DNA of 64,000 nt from Oscheius sp. JU75 (lineage: Eukaryota; Nematoda; Chromadorea; Rhabditida; Rhabditidae), in the NCBI GenBank assembly GCA_037178855.1, contig JASJZC010000006.1, forward strand, positions 7,792,501-7,856,500. The letters are read 5' to 3'. The position numbers and the translations under genes are program-made. Under the pieces are notes generated by a model. It did no database searches, was not told where the DNA came from, and saw only the letters and a program-made list of their open reading frames with translations. This document shows positions 11,297-21,714 of the stretch, piece after piece. Position 1 is the stretch's first letter, and each line of letters begins with the position of its first letter.

Positions 11297-12519
11297 CTAG
11301 TGACGGCGAAGGGCCTCGGAGAAGTAGGAGAGCTTAGAACGGGAGGAGCGGATAGAGCGAGCAGTGTGGACATCTTCTTCCGGCTGCTGATCAAAGGAGC
11401 GAATGGAGCGGGCAGTGCAGACTCCCTCGGTCGGACAATCCTCCTGCTGCTGAAAATTGTAGAAGGAGATGGTGGGCAGGAGACGGAGATCCTCCATGCT
11501 CTGACGACTGAAGTCGCGAAGGACTTGGCGGCCCAGATCGTAGATAGGAGTGAGCTGGTTGAGGTCGTACTGCGAGTCGGCCGACAGCATCCTCTTGTTC
11601 CGACACTCGGCACTGTTCACAACCACGACTTTTTCGGCGAAGGAGATTTCCAGACGAGCCCCATCGGCCTCCGAAACGACCGATCGAAGTCGCTTGTTGA
11701 CTGTGCGATTGTTCGGAGCGACCGGCTGGTAGTTGGGCTGTCTCTCGATCGACTCACTCGGATGCAGATGACTGTAGCAGTAGGAGGAGTTGGTCGGAGT
11801 GAGAGTGACCTTGACCTGATACTCACTGTTCCTCAGCACCGGCGGGTAGTAGGCATAGTCGCTGTTGCAGATCTCTGGCTTTAGAGAGTAGTCGCTACTG
11901 CGAAGACCCAGCTCCGGGATCTCTCTCCGATCGGCCATCGACGACTTCGAGTGAAGCCACTTGTTAACAGTCGACGTCTTCTCCTCCCCGCAGAGCGACG
12001 GGATCTGTCCAAGATCGGTCAGAGAGTCCTTCGAATGGAGCCACTTGTTGATGTTCTTGGAGTCCTTGGACATGCTGGGGACAGCTCGCAGTTCGGCTAG
12101 CGACTCCTGCGTCCTGACAGCTCTGGCCTGATCTTCGTTCCGCATCAACTCGTCGTACGTGGTGAATGAGCGGCTTCTAGTCGGAGTTGCTAGTTCCTGG
12201 TCCTCCGAGTCACTTTCCGTCACAATCCCATCCCTCTTGACTGCTGACGGCGAACGCTAAAGGTGGAACCATTGGAGGTGAAGAGAGGAGTCACCTTGGT
12301 CATGATGACGTTCCCGAGGCAAGCTTCGAAGTCCAATTGAACTTTCGAAAGTTTCTGTAGACTTTTAAAGTGAACAATTAGGGAAGCGTATTCTAATTGC
12401 TGTTCTTTTCGAATGGATTCCGAACAGGAAGTTAGTTTGCAATTAGTAGCAGAAACTAATGAAGTGCTGTGACTACTGGATTTCCGCTGACTAGTCGTCC
12501 AGCCGCTCGTTTCAATCAT
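11297..12519 (-). CDS. Hypothetical protein with internal repeats
   Basis: Two exons, 12519-12295 and 12256-11297, separated by a 38-nt GT-AG intron, give 394 aa. No domain is recognised. Residues near 125-180 hold a repeated unit: NINKWLHSKDSLTDL and TVNKWLHSKSSMADR, with a weaker third (TVNKRLRS) further on; near the C-terminus TARSIRSFDQQPEEDVH is followed by a second TARSIRSS. The rest is Ser/Thr-, Tyr- and Arg-rich with no signal peptide or membrane span, so an intrinsically disordered intracellular protein with linear motifs is likely. The Ser residues in the repeat would suit phosphorylation. A TTTATT (AATAAA on this strand) near 11231 is a fitting poly(A) signal. Alternative: the 308-aa second exon could start at its own Met. 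Confidence 0.65.
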
Positions 12520-12679
12520 CTACTTCCCACCGTCTTCTGATTATCTGGATTCTTGCCCTCATTCTCTGTCAAGAGTAGTTGATTCCTGTCCCTGAACTTG
12601 TTCTCTTCTCAACTTATCCAACTTAACCTGTCACTATTGTGGACAACACGTGACCATCTATTTCCTCTTGAACTACCAG

Positions 12680-12755
12680 AATCATTGTTCTTGGTGGTTG
12701 GAACGGTGCTACAACTCAGAAGACCAGGGTTCGATTCCTTAACTTCTCTGACAGA
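12680..12755 (+). repeat. tRNA-like element (weak)
   Basis: GGTTGGAACGGTGCTACAAC followed by AGGGTTCGATTCCTT gives spaced A/B-box-like blocks. Arms do not form a full cloverleaf. Confidence 0.45.
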
Positions 12756-13510
12756 TGGTTGTGGGTAGAAAGAAGCTCGGACAGACTGCTACGACAACTC
12801 AGAAGACAGACGAAAAATGTAGAAAAAAAAAAAGATTTTCGCAAACATCTGTGAATCCGAAGCTGGGGGAATTCATAGTTTCGAAAGGAAGATGCCTGTC
12901 TCTCAAAACCTGAAAAATACGTTTACAACCACGTGGATGCGACAGCCAAGAGAGAAGAGCGAAGAGTGAGTTTGCGCTATGGGAGCGGCAAGGGAGCCAT
13001 GACATGATAGGAGCCCCTTGTTTTCGATAATAAAAATTAAAACTGTTGTACTTCTACGAAAAAAACTGTGCTCTTATATACATTTAACAGACTGCCTCAT
13101 TCCGCTGACATTCTTTCTCTCTTGAACTGGGGTTTCTCCAGATTGTGTTGTCATCGAAATCGATAGTAGCTGAAGCTTACCTGATCTCTCTGCAACTGGA
13201 AGCTAAATCTCATGAGACTACGTTCTACAGTCACACAAAATACTAATTGATTTTATTAGAACTTCCGTAGCATTGACGAATTGGCGATTATTGGCGAGTA
13301 TACGAGAAAAAACAGCTCACAAAGACGACTATTTGTACACCGAATATGTCGAACCCTGTCCGCAATTTACTTCTTCTTTCCGAGCAGAACTCGTCCAGCT
13401 ATTCCCAAAGCCTCTCCCAGATTGTTCGCTCCGTAGACAGCCTATAACTACCCATTATCGTCCATGTGGTTTGTTCAAAAGGAAGAGATCACTACCATAA
13501 ATTATTTGTT

Positions 13511-13570
13511 TTCATGACGGGCCCCGTTTGGCATGCAAACATTGAATACTCAGCCAAGTTTTGGTTAAAG
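13511..13570 (+). repeat. Dispersed repeat, copy 2
   Basis: Matches 2566-2628 in the same orientation, with the shared core GCAAACATTGAATA.CAGC. Confidence 0.7.
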
Positions 13571-13945
13571 CTAGTGCCCGGATCTTTTTTCCCTGTATGA
13601 CTTCTGACATGGGTCTTGAGGAGAAAAATTCGCTGATCACGGTGGTGTATCTACAATGTGTTCTATCTGCGATAATTACCGAGAAATAAGGCCGTAAAGT
13701 TGCTGTCCCAGAACAAAATCTATCATTTGAAAGGGGCAGCCCACGTTAGCAATTAACTCTGGCCCAGCAAAGGCTGAAAGACAAGGCTATCTTAACTTGC
13801 CATGACATGTCAAACCGTCAGAACTCTAACTTTGGTGAGCTACAAAAAGGTCCGGACACTCACAAAAAAAGGTCTGCCCACATTTTGGCTTGACAGAGGG
13901 TCTCGTCTCGAAAACTAATAGTTTACGATAGTGGCCACATTTTTT

Positions 13946-14239
13946 TTAAACAAACTGTACCTGAGCGCTAGAGCTACTTCCTCCAACGCTTACAGTCCAA
14001 GCCGGCCTCGTGTAGTAGTTGTAGGTCTGTCCGTAGTAGCTCGACTGATAGGTCCCTGTGTTCTGGTTGTATGAATAGCCGTAGTAGCCATTATTAGGCT
14101 GGGAATAGGTCTGGGAGTAGCCGTACGGGCTCTGCTGGTAATTGTAGTTGTAGTTCTGGTAGTTGTATTGTCGTTTAGCTCTTTTCGCATGGCAAGCAAG
14201 GAGACAGAGGGAGAAAAGAAGGAAGAAGGCTGTTTTCAT
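13946..14239 (-). CDS. Tyrosine-rich secreted peptide
   Basis: A 97-aa frame starting at the second Met of the open frame, chosen because a textbook signal peptide follows (MKTAFFLLFSLCLLACHA). Right after it comes a basic KRAKR stretch that could be a proprotein cleavage site. The mature part is built almost only of Tyr, Asn, Gln, Gly and Ser (YNYQNYNYNYQQSPYGYSQ and similar, about one residue in four Tyr) and ends in a short GGSSSSAQ segment. Such sequences suit extracellular matrix, cuticle or glue proteins that are cross-linked through tyrosine, but that is inference. The end is uncertain: CAGGTACAG near the stop could be a splice donor, adding a further exon. Confidence 0.62.
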   Translation of the reverse strand: MKTAFFLLFSLCLLACHAKRAKRQYNYQNYNYNYQQSPYGYSQTYSQPNNGYYGYSYNQNTGTYQSSYYGQTYNYYTRPAWTVSVGGSSSSAQVQFV

Positions 14240-14390
14240 GACGAGAATCGCCCGAATAAACCATCTGTCTCTCTGCACCCCGTTCAGCGAAGTCAGTCAG
14301 TGTAGGTTGATAAGGAAGCGGACCAAAGAACCGAAAATGTACAAGTTCGAAGTAAGCGAGTAGACGCAACAATAAATATGGGATCTGGTA

Positions 14391-16200
14391 TCAAAATAAA
14401 TAGACGTTTTTCTCTGCGTGACCTTGATTCACGAGGTTTGGAACGCAGGTGAGGGTGACCATGGCTGGCGGGCCGCAGAGGAGCACGATGTTCTGCTGGC
14501 TCGGAGGGAAGAGGTGCTCCTAAATTTGAAAAATATAGTAGCTAGAAGAAAGACGAACGCTGATCATCTGCTCGTTGACCCAGCCCGTCGAATAGGACCA
14601 GCTATCATCGGCTTTGTCGACGGTATACCTGAAAAATGACAATACAGTAGGCCAGAGGGCTTAGCAGCCCTTCAGAGTCTCGTTTTCCAAATAGCTCAGT
14701 CGGTTAGTCGACTACAAACAAAAACTTGTCGCGTTCGATTCCTACCAGGCATTGGAAACCTGGCCGAAATGTTCGTGTCTGCCCTTTGTGAACTCTGTGG
14801 GAGGCTTTGAAGGAGGAGAGGTGGTCGTGCAAAATCACCGCAGGGATCCTGGGGCTCCTGGCTGACGCGCTGGAAGAGCTAATTTCAGGGGATTAAGCGA
14901 CGAATAAAATGATGGGCTGGCTTTTTCCGGCTTCCAAAACAGTATTTTGAACTCGACAGAGGGATTCTGGTACTATGCATTCTCTAAATGTATACCTAGA
15001 GGCCGAAGCACACCAGGGCCTCTAAGCCCCAAGAGAATAGTGAACTTCAAATTCAGCAACAATTACGCTCGAGCAGTGGCTCGATTCATCAAAATTTTGT
15101 CCGCTTTAGCTAGCCAACCTGGTGTCATTTTTTTTGTTGGACCCTCTTTTTTCACTAGACCTCAGACAAGAATCTCATCAAGGTTTGTTCGAAAAAAATT
15201 CGAGGAAAATGTCGCATTACGTTTGAGCATTTGCCTTAACTGTCAATGAAATTCGGCACAGACCAATCGCTCGTGACAAAATCCTACCACAAGCGGAAGT
15301 TTTCCTCGTGATCTCGAGCAAGTTTATCGAGTTCGGCTCTACAGAGAATATCCTCCGTCGATTGATTAGCAAAAATGAGGGCGAGTTTTGTTTTATCGTT
15401 GGGATTCTTCAGCACGGCTTTGATGATCTGAACCCGCACTTTTTTTGAGACAGATAACCTCGAACCTGAAGCATCGGAGTTATGCCGCTCCCGCCGGCGA
15501 TCATGGAAATTTGTCGGACACGTCTGTCGGAGGTGTCAATCGTCGCAATCCGACGACCGTCCATCTTAAAATATCCCTCCCCCTGGTAGTTGATGTAGCC
15601 GGACGGTCCTCTGAATGTAATCGAGTCTCCAATAGCCATATTCCACAGGTGCTGGCTCATTTTGCCGCCGTCTGGGAAGTTTGGATGGACACCTTTGAAG
15701 TAAACCTAAAACTGGGGGATCATTATACAAGAGGAGGGTAGTCTAGCCTTGACCATTAGTTCAACGAAGCCTTTGTCGTCATTACTGGAAATTGGAGTGT
15801 ACGGCCGGACGACAATCCTCCTATCAATCTAAACACGGTTTAGGCAGAAATAATATGAAATTACTTTCGCGGAGAGATAAATGTGCTTCCCTATTGGCAG
15901 TCCAAGTGTGTGCTCTTCGCTCGGTAAAGCGAATTTGAACTTGAATGTATTGTGAGTAACCTGAACAAGTTTTGTATTGAAGAAGATTCAAAATATCACC
16001 TGATTTTTTTCTATAAGTTTTAATTGTACATCTACCTGCGACCCTTTCAGTGTAACCTTGTCTGCCTGAATTGCACAATAAGAATGCGAAAAAGAAGAGA
16101 CTACCGGTTTTTTCGTCCGATACAGGTAAAAGAGAAGAGCTCCCACTGTCGATATGGTAATTGTGACCGCCGCAGTGATTATAGTCGCCCTATCCGTCAT
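14391..16200 (-). CDS. NADH-cytochrome b5 reductase
   Basis: Passes electrons from NADH via FAD to cytochrome b5, for lipid desaturation, sterol synthesis and haem reduction; membrane-anchored. About 318 aa in seven exons (first 16200-16000; last ends 14391). Residues 5-27 form an N-terminal membrane anchor. Then DVQLKLIEK, the FAD-binding RPYTPIS, the flavin/lysine region GGKMSQHLW, the NADH-binding [10 protein letters not shown] and the C-terminal CGPPAMV are all present, and it ends with the family's hydrophobic -F. The ATG follows TTTTTCAG and 10 nt, a likely trans-splice site. Odd points: one junction (near 15748) keeps the conserved VK-VYFKG only if a GC donor is used, and the intron 14640-15290 is long and holds a tRNA-like element. 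Confidence 0.93.
14685..14765 (+). repeat. tRNA-like element in cytochrome b5 reductase intron
   Basis: AATAGCTCAGTCGGTTAGTC (A box) and GCGTTCGATTCCTACC (B box), with flanks TCCAAAT and ATTGGA that nearly pair. The anticodon arm is poor, so a pseudo-tRNA or SINE is more likely than a working tRNA. It lies antisense to the host gene. Confidence 0.55.
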
Positions 16201-16289
16201 TTTTGAGGACCTGAAAAACGAAAAAAATAATATTACGGAACACCTGGACGGAAAAACTAGGTGATAAAAGTAATGAAGGATTTGATAGA

Positions 16290-16552
16290 AGTGAAGGAGG
16301 CACCACGCAAAATTGCGTACTGAATAATTATATAGCGTTTTTTGCGTTTTTAGATGCGTTTGAAAAGAAATGGAGCAATTAAAAATGGGGTGAACTTCGA
16401 TGTCTAAATGTGCACTTCTAGGGTTGATTTTCACGCTAAATCGATTAAACACACTTTTAAAATGAGTCAAAGTCATTGAAATAATGCAAAAAATGCTATA
16501 TTCGTTCAGTACGCAATTTTGCGTCAAGTTGAACAGTGGTACCTCCTTCACT
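16290..16552. repeat. MITE-like element in a divergent promoter
   Basis: Inverted ends AGTGAAGGAGG...ACCAC and inner arms GCAAAATTGCGTACTGAA plus ATATAGC.TTTTTTGC repeat as reverse complements across about 263 bp. There is no open frame inside. It sits between the divergent starts of the cytochrome b5 reductase gene (16200) and the coiled-coil gene (16886). A 16-nt block, TGCACTTCTAGGGTWGATTT, occurs inside it (16405) and again downstream at 16690. Confidence 0.75.
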
Positions 16553-16885
16553 ACAACCGAATTTTTAAAAGGTCAAAACTTCCCGCCCTTCGAGCTTCTG
16601 TTTAGTTTTAGCGAGTTAAACATTCGCTCGGGCAGCTGCCTGTGTTTCATCAACTTTTACAGGGTTCTCACTGGTTTTCTACGCGTAATATGCACTTCTA
16701 GGGTAGATTTGTCGAGAAAGTTATAGGTGTGTATCCGTTAATGTCTTACAAAGCAGGAGCCTCGTACCATCGCATTCTAGACTTCTCCTTTATATGTTAA
16801 ACGTTTATGGTGTTGTTTTACGCCCTTTCTTCCCGTTCTTTCGGTTTTCCTAACGTTTCACGCATTCTTCAGTTTCCAGAAGCCG

Positions 16886-17742
16886 ATGGACAACACCTAC
16901 AGGCCCGTTTTACGTGATTACATCACGAGAATCCATCGTGAAGGCTGGCCGAACCCGAGTCAGATGCTGCACTTCTCTCGAGACGTCTTCGAAAGCAATG
17001 GATACAAGAAGCCTTATCCGGCCGGTCTAATGACGGCCAGGAATCTGCTGGCACGTCAGATCAATGTTAGTTTTCATGTTGATTTGTCAAACAACGCAGT
17101 TTTAGTTGGGCAGCATTCCCCGATGGATTCGCATGGATGAAGAACTTGTGCCCAAGTACCAGGCGATTGTTAAGACGTACCGAGAGGTTCGCCCAAAGGA
17201 GCCGAAGTCCGGTAAGCGTTCAAAATATCTTCTTAGCAAATTTTCAGCCAAGAAAGACTTACTCGTAGGAAAGATGCCCAGCCTGCAAGAGAGGCAGAAC
17301 ATCATATTTAACGATCCCGACCACTTCTACAGTGTCTCGGCCAAGCTGACCGAGACCGAGAACACTCTACGCAAGTACGAAAATGAGCTGACGAACAACG
17401 AGGAGCAGGTCCGCGTGCAGCTCGAAAATCTGAAGAGGACCCGGATGCAGGTGGACATGCTGGTCGCGGAGCTTAAGGAGCGCAACGATGCCGCTGACAA
17501 GCAGTATTCGGATCTACTGAAGACCTACAGCAACGCCAAGCTTATTCATATCGCCCTCGATCAGTTGCGAAAATACCACAACGAATTGCGCGAGGCGGCT
17601 AACAAGAAGCAGATTCCACCGCGCCCTGTACTAACCGTGGACAGTACTCCGTCAAGGGCTGCAGCCGGCTCCGATGATGCAGAAGGTATTTTCATCACTT
17701 CTTTTTTAAATATGTCCATTTTCAGCTGTTATTCTGGATTGA
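16886..17742 (+). CDS. Coiled-coil protein, unknown family
   Basis: Four exons (16886-17065, 17106-17211, 17248-17685, 17726-17742), all joined in phase by introns of 36-40 nt, give 246 aa. The N-terminal 90 residues look like a compact conserved domain (HREGWPNPSQMLHFSRDVF, then KKPYPAGLMTARNLL). Residues about 125-210 are a long charged coiled coil (TETENTLRKYENELTNNEEQ and following). A short Pro/Ser tail closes it. No signal peptide or membrane span, so an intracellular structural or complex subunit is likely. ATG lies six bases after TTTCCAG. The 36-nt intron 2 is a multiple of three and open, so retention would add 12 residues. I could not assign a family. Confidence 0.77.
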
Positions 17743-18083
17743 AATCTACTCACCGCTGCCAAATACCAGTATGTTGTTCCCTATGCTAATTTGTCACTTT
17801 GCTTTCATAAAATCTGTTATCTTCCTCGATTGTCTCGTCCTTCCAGTTCAGTATTTTTAATCAAAAAGAACGTGTGGCGCGCTGCCACGATTCTCGACCG
17901 TGGTTTGGCCTTGACAGTTACAACCTGTTTGGCGAGCCCGCGGAAGTGAGAGTTGATAGCGCAAAAAGTCTGATTACGAGCATTTTTCCCTTGTAAAGCA
18001 TCTTCAGATCGCGGAGAAAACGGTACAAGACTTTATTTGAAATTGGGTAAAGCGGGAGAAGAGTGGGTGGGATGACGGGAAAT
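17743..18083. other. Convergent intergenic spacer
   Basis: Shared 3' space between the coiled-coil gene (plus) and the Clc-like gene (minus). Nothing recognisable. Confidence 0.5.
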
Positions 18084-21000
18084 TTAGCACATACGCTCGC
18101 CGAAGAAGACTGTCACGATAGCGACGACAGTATCCACGACGGCCAGGACCAGAGCTCCGACGGTTAGCCAGAACGAATAGCCGACCTGGAACAGAAAGTT
18201 GGAACCTTTTTAGCTGCTTTTTTCTAGCGGTCGTGTCTATTTTTATACACAGTATCAAGAAAGGTTTAGAAAGACAGGGTTTTGAAGTCTACAAGTCCTG
18301 GTTCAGATAAAGAAGTACTGCCCAAACCGAATCGTTACCTGAGACACTGCCTATCTATGTTAGTCTGTGACCAAAATGAATAAAAAAATTAGCAAGTATC
18401 ATGGAAATAACAGGCGTCTAGTCAGTTTCCGGGATTCAAGTCATTATAAAAAGGACAGTTTGACATGTTATTTTTGACAGAAACTAGAAAACATAGCCTC
18501 ATGAAAAACAAGAGGTGGATAGGTTGATATTAGCATGGTTACAGTTATACTTCAAAAAAATTGATAATTCTTTCAAATTACAGAATGACTCAATGACGCA
18601 CTCTCCCTACTTTTTTGCTGTCAAAATTGGAAAATTAAGCGGTTGACTTATACTGTCAGTTACAAGAAAATGACAGTCATAATCACAGGACAGTTTGGTG
18701 CCCGTATCGGACTAGACTCACCTCGGTTCCAGAAGTGTTGCCGACGGTGACACCCAGATTGTCCACGGTGAGCCCCTGTCCAGTGGCATCTCTCAGCTGT
18801 CCGAAGAAGTCCTTGTTGTTCACGCCGTAGATGATGACAGAGGCGGCGAGAAGGGCGGTCACGATGAGGGAGAGAGGGGTCAGTGGATGGATCAGGTAGC
18901 TCTTGCAGCAGCAGGCACAACTGAATAGGATTCGAAGGTTTTGGAGGTGGGCATTTTTGTTCTTTCCAATGTCCGACAAAGCGAAACAGGGCCGAGCCTC
19001 AAATATTTTAGCTCCGAAAGGAGCTGAAGGACTGATTTTTGGACTGTTCTATAAATTTGTAGCCCTTGATTCAATCTGCAACTTTGCAGAACATCGGAAA
19101 GCTCAAAAATACTGTCTTGACCCTCGAGCAAATTGTTTTACGAGAGAGACTGACCAGGTGAAGGCATTCCATCCCAAAGCAGCAATTTCAGCCACGACGG
19201 CTGCTATCATGCAGAAAATCACTGCTTTTTCCCAGGTTTGTAGGTTCTGAAACGAGATCAAAATCGAGGGTGACTGTTACAATATTGCTTTGTGACACGT
19301 TTTTGTTTCTGCCTGTTTACTTCGGAGGTTTTATCAAGGGAGAGAGTGATTCTACTATCGCTCAAATTGCTTCTCTCTCCATTGTAAAGTGACCATCGGG
19401 CCTCGATATAAAAGGGCAGCTATGGTCGGCTGACAGTCAAACAGCTGGTCGAACATGTCGAGAACAGTCGTGACCGCCGTGGCGGGCATCACTGCCATCT
19501 TTATGGTAGGAACTCTCGTCTCCGTCTTCTCCATGTTCAACGACATCAACAGCTTCTACGAGGACGCTCTCAAGGATCTCGAAGAGTTCAAGGTTTGTCT
19601 CATTCTCATGTTTCAATACAGAACTCATAGGACATTGAGACTGCCGCCTGGAAGGGAATGATGCCCGACGCTCACGATCTTCTCCGTGCTCCTCGCTCCA
19701 TCCACCGCAGACGCAATGCTGGAGGCAGCCAATGCAACTGTGGACCTCAGCCCAATAACTGCCCCGCTGGACCTCCCGGACCCCCTGGAGCTCCTGGAGA
19801 TGCTGGAGAGGATGGTCATCCCGGCCAGCCTGGTCAGCCCGGTCGTCGTGGAGAGACTGTTGCCTTGTCCAGCCCCGGACAAGCCTGCATTACTTGCCCA
19901 GCTGGTCCCGCCGGAGCTCCTGGAGCTCCCGGACCTGCTGGACCTGCCGGTCCCGATGGACAGCCTGGACAACCCGGATACGGAGGAGGACCTGGACCTG
20001 CTGGACCTCCTGGCCCTGCTGGAGATGCTGGAGCTCCTGGAAGACCCGGACAGGCTGGACAGCCCGGTCGTGCTGGAAACCCTGGACGCCGTGGACACGG
20101 ACAGCCTGGACCCGCTGGAGCTCCTGGCCCAGCTGGAGCTCCCGGACAGGCTGGTCATCCCGGACAGGGCGGTGGACAGGGACCACCTGGACCTCCCGGA
20201 CCTGCTGGTCCCGCTGGAAACCCCGGTCGCCCCGGAGGAGATGGACAGCCTGGAGGACCTGGAAACGCTGGAGCTCCTGGAAGCGATGCTGCCTATTGTC
20301 CTTGCCCTCCCAGAGGAGGATCTCCCCCTGCCAGTCCTCCTACTGGAGGCTACAACAAGCACAAGCACGTCCGCCGCGTTCTTCGCAAGAAGGTCCGACG
20401 TGTGGCCAAGAAGGTTGTCGTTGCCTAACTTTCCTTTCAATAAAGCTTGTACCACTATCATGTTCTTACAGGTAACACCAGAATGCGGGACTATACCAGA
20501 CAGACTGACATGTCAAGTTGATATAGACAACATAATAACAGGAACGTTGACAGGATCAGGGAAAGAGACAGTCCAGCTAACAGGGACAACTTGGGAGTGT
20601 TACTAGAAGAGTTACTATTAGTATACGGCAGAGACACCGTGACAAGGAGGGGTCACATACCTGCCACCAAGTATCACAGTAGTTTCCAGAAGAACTAGCT
20701 GTCGAAGGAATCGTTGAGGCGTCCGGCATTCGACAGGCATAAGGAAGAATGCCTTGCTGGGCTGGCAATTGCAGAGTCTTGAAATCTTGAGCCACATCGT
20801 CGCTGAACTTTCTCCAACCTGCAAAAAAAGACAAAATGGTAGCGTCAGACAGCCAAGAGACTCCGCACGGCCTTTCAGGAAGGATATTTTTAGCGAAACT
20901 GTATCCGTTTTTGTCATCACCGCAACAGCGGGCAAGAGAACGGCCGCTCTCCTATATACCCCACCGCGGCCTGGCTGTTGAGATGATACGGGTGCGAGAG

Positions 21001-21115
21001 CATCTGGCAGACCAGTGAGCGACTTACCCGGTGTAAAGAGGGCGACGACGGTCATTACAAGGCATGAGAACATGATAAAGCCGTAGACGACTTGAGTCAG
21101 GGAAGAGACACACAT
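18084..21115 (-). CDS. Clc-like four-pass membrane protein, host of a nested gene
   Basis: Five exons (21115-21028, 20818-20661, 19246-19155, 18920-18722, 18185-18084) join in perfect phase to 212 aa. Recognised as the nematode Clc-like family (claudin/PMP22-type fold). Span 1 is [10 protein letters not shown] preceded by [12 protein letters not shown]; then the family signature PGWRKF, an ectodomain with two Cys and CDTWW, span 2 ([16 protein letters not shown]), the cytoplasmic Cys cluster CCACCCKS, span 3 ([18 protein letters not shown]), a second loop, span 4 ([19 protein letters not shown]) and the end GERMC. Channel- or junction-type function is inferred from the family only. ATG lies three bases after TTTTCAG. 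Its 1414-nt intron 2 contains the complete collagen gene on the other strand. Confidence 0.9.
18985..19140. repeat. Palindromic intron repeat, copy a
   Basis: Near-palindromic unit in an intron of the Clc-like gene. Recognisable blocks: GTAGCCCTTGATTC, GCAGAACATCGGAAAGC, CAAAAATACTGTCTTGACCC. The same blocks recur in four other places in the window. Confidence 0.75.
19407..19414 (+). promoter_or_regulatory. TATA box of the collagen gene
   Basis: TATAAAAG lies 48 nt before the collagen ATG, leaving room for a start site about 30 nt downstream and a very short leader. It lies inside the intron of the Clc-like gene, so the nested gene has its own promoter. Confidence 0.75.
19455..20428 (+). CDS. 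Cuticle collagen
   Basis: Secreted structural collagen of the nematode cuticle. Two exons (19455-19592, 19631-20428) with a 38-nt intron give 311 aa. Residues 8-30 are the membrane-anchor/signal part of the cuticle-collagen N domain ([19 protein letters not shown]), followed by the family's EEFK...AAWKGMM. The stretch [10 protein letters not shown] holds an RxxR-type processing site. Two Gly-X-Y blocks, a short one and a long one of about 115 residues, are separated and flanked by Cys clusters ([17 protein letters not shown]) that cross-link chains. The C-terminus is odd: a 24-residue tail rich in Lys, Arg and His ([16 protein letters not shown]). A poly(A) signal AATAAA is at 20439. It lies wholly in an intron of the Clc-like gene, on the opposite strand. 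Confidence 0.97.
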
Positions 21116-21714
21116 GTTCTGAAAACCGATGATTCTTTGTAAGGAGAGAGGGCCAAGGAACATGGAAAAAGTAGACTGAACTCGCTGGGGAATGGGGAAA
21201 AAGGAGGGAGGGCGACTAATGCAGAAGAGTCGAGCACTTTTTGCCTATGACCAATGTCCTCTCCGAGGGATCCCCCTCGAAAAAGGAGGGTTCAATTCAT
21301 CAGAAGGAGGAGGCATAATTTACGGGCAGAGAGAGTGAGAGGGACAGCCGACACGGAAAAGTGCAAAGGGCGGCATTCCTCTTCATTTTTCGGACATGTG
21401 TTCCTCTTCCAACTATCAAAAATTTAGCGGTCTCTGAGTCTGACCCTTTTTGTCGACTCGTCGGAAGTCAGAAAATTGCCCAGATACTGTCACATGTACA
21501 TTTTTCTGATTCCGACTGAAAGTGGCATTGGTAAAGTTAGAGAAAAGAGACTTGCGACAAACAAGACATGAAAAGCTGACATTGTCAAAGTGTCAAAGCT
21601 TCAGACTGAGGAAGACAGTCAAAGAAAATAATGAGTCTTTTTTGGACAGAATCAAATCGAGAGGGGTTACCATTGACAGACACTGATTGTGAGGGAGCTG
21701 GTAAGCCTTTAACA

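Larger units (their letters stand above)
12520..13945. other. Intergenic region
   Basis: No convincing gene. It contains a tRNA-like element near 12.7 kb and the second copy of the dispersed repeat at 13511-13570. The rest shows no structure I can name. Confidence 0.5.

Noticed and set aside
11300-11884. Plus-strand frame of 194 codons antisense to the repeat protein
   Set aside because: The minus-strand frame is longer, joins to a first exon by a clean 38-nt intron and has a poly(A) signal; the plus frame has none of these.
19155-19250. A separate 118-aa gene starting at Met 19210
   Set aside because: Exon 19246-19155 is open upstream of that Met and joins in phase to the exon ending CDTWW at 20661, which gives the full four-span Clc-like protein.
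19625-20606. Long open frames overlapping the collagen gene in other frames and on the minus strand (278, 306 and 193 codons)
   Set aside because: They are by-products of the GC-rich Gly-X-Y codons: low-complexity Ser/Gly/Arg or Leu/Asp strings with no family match.
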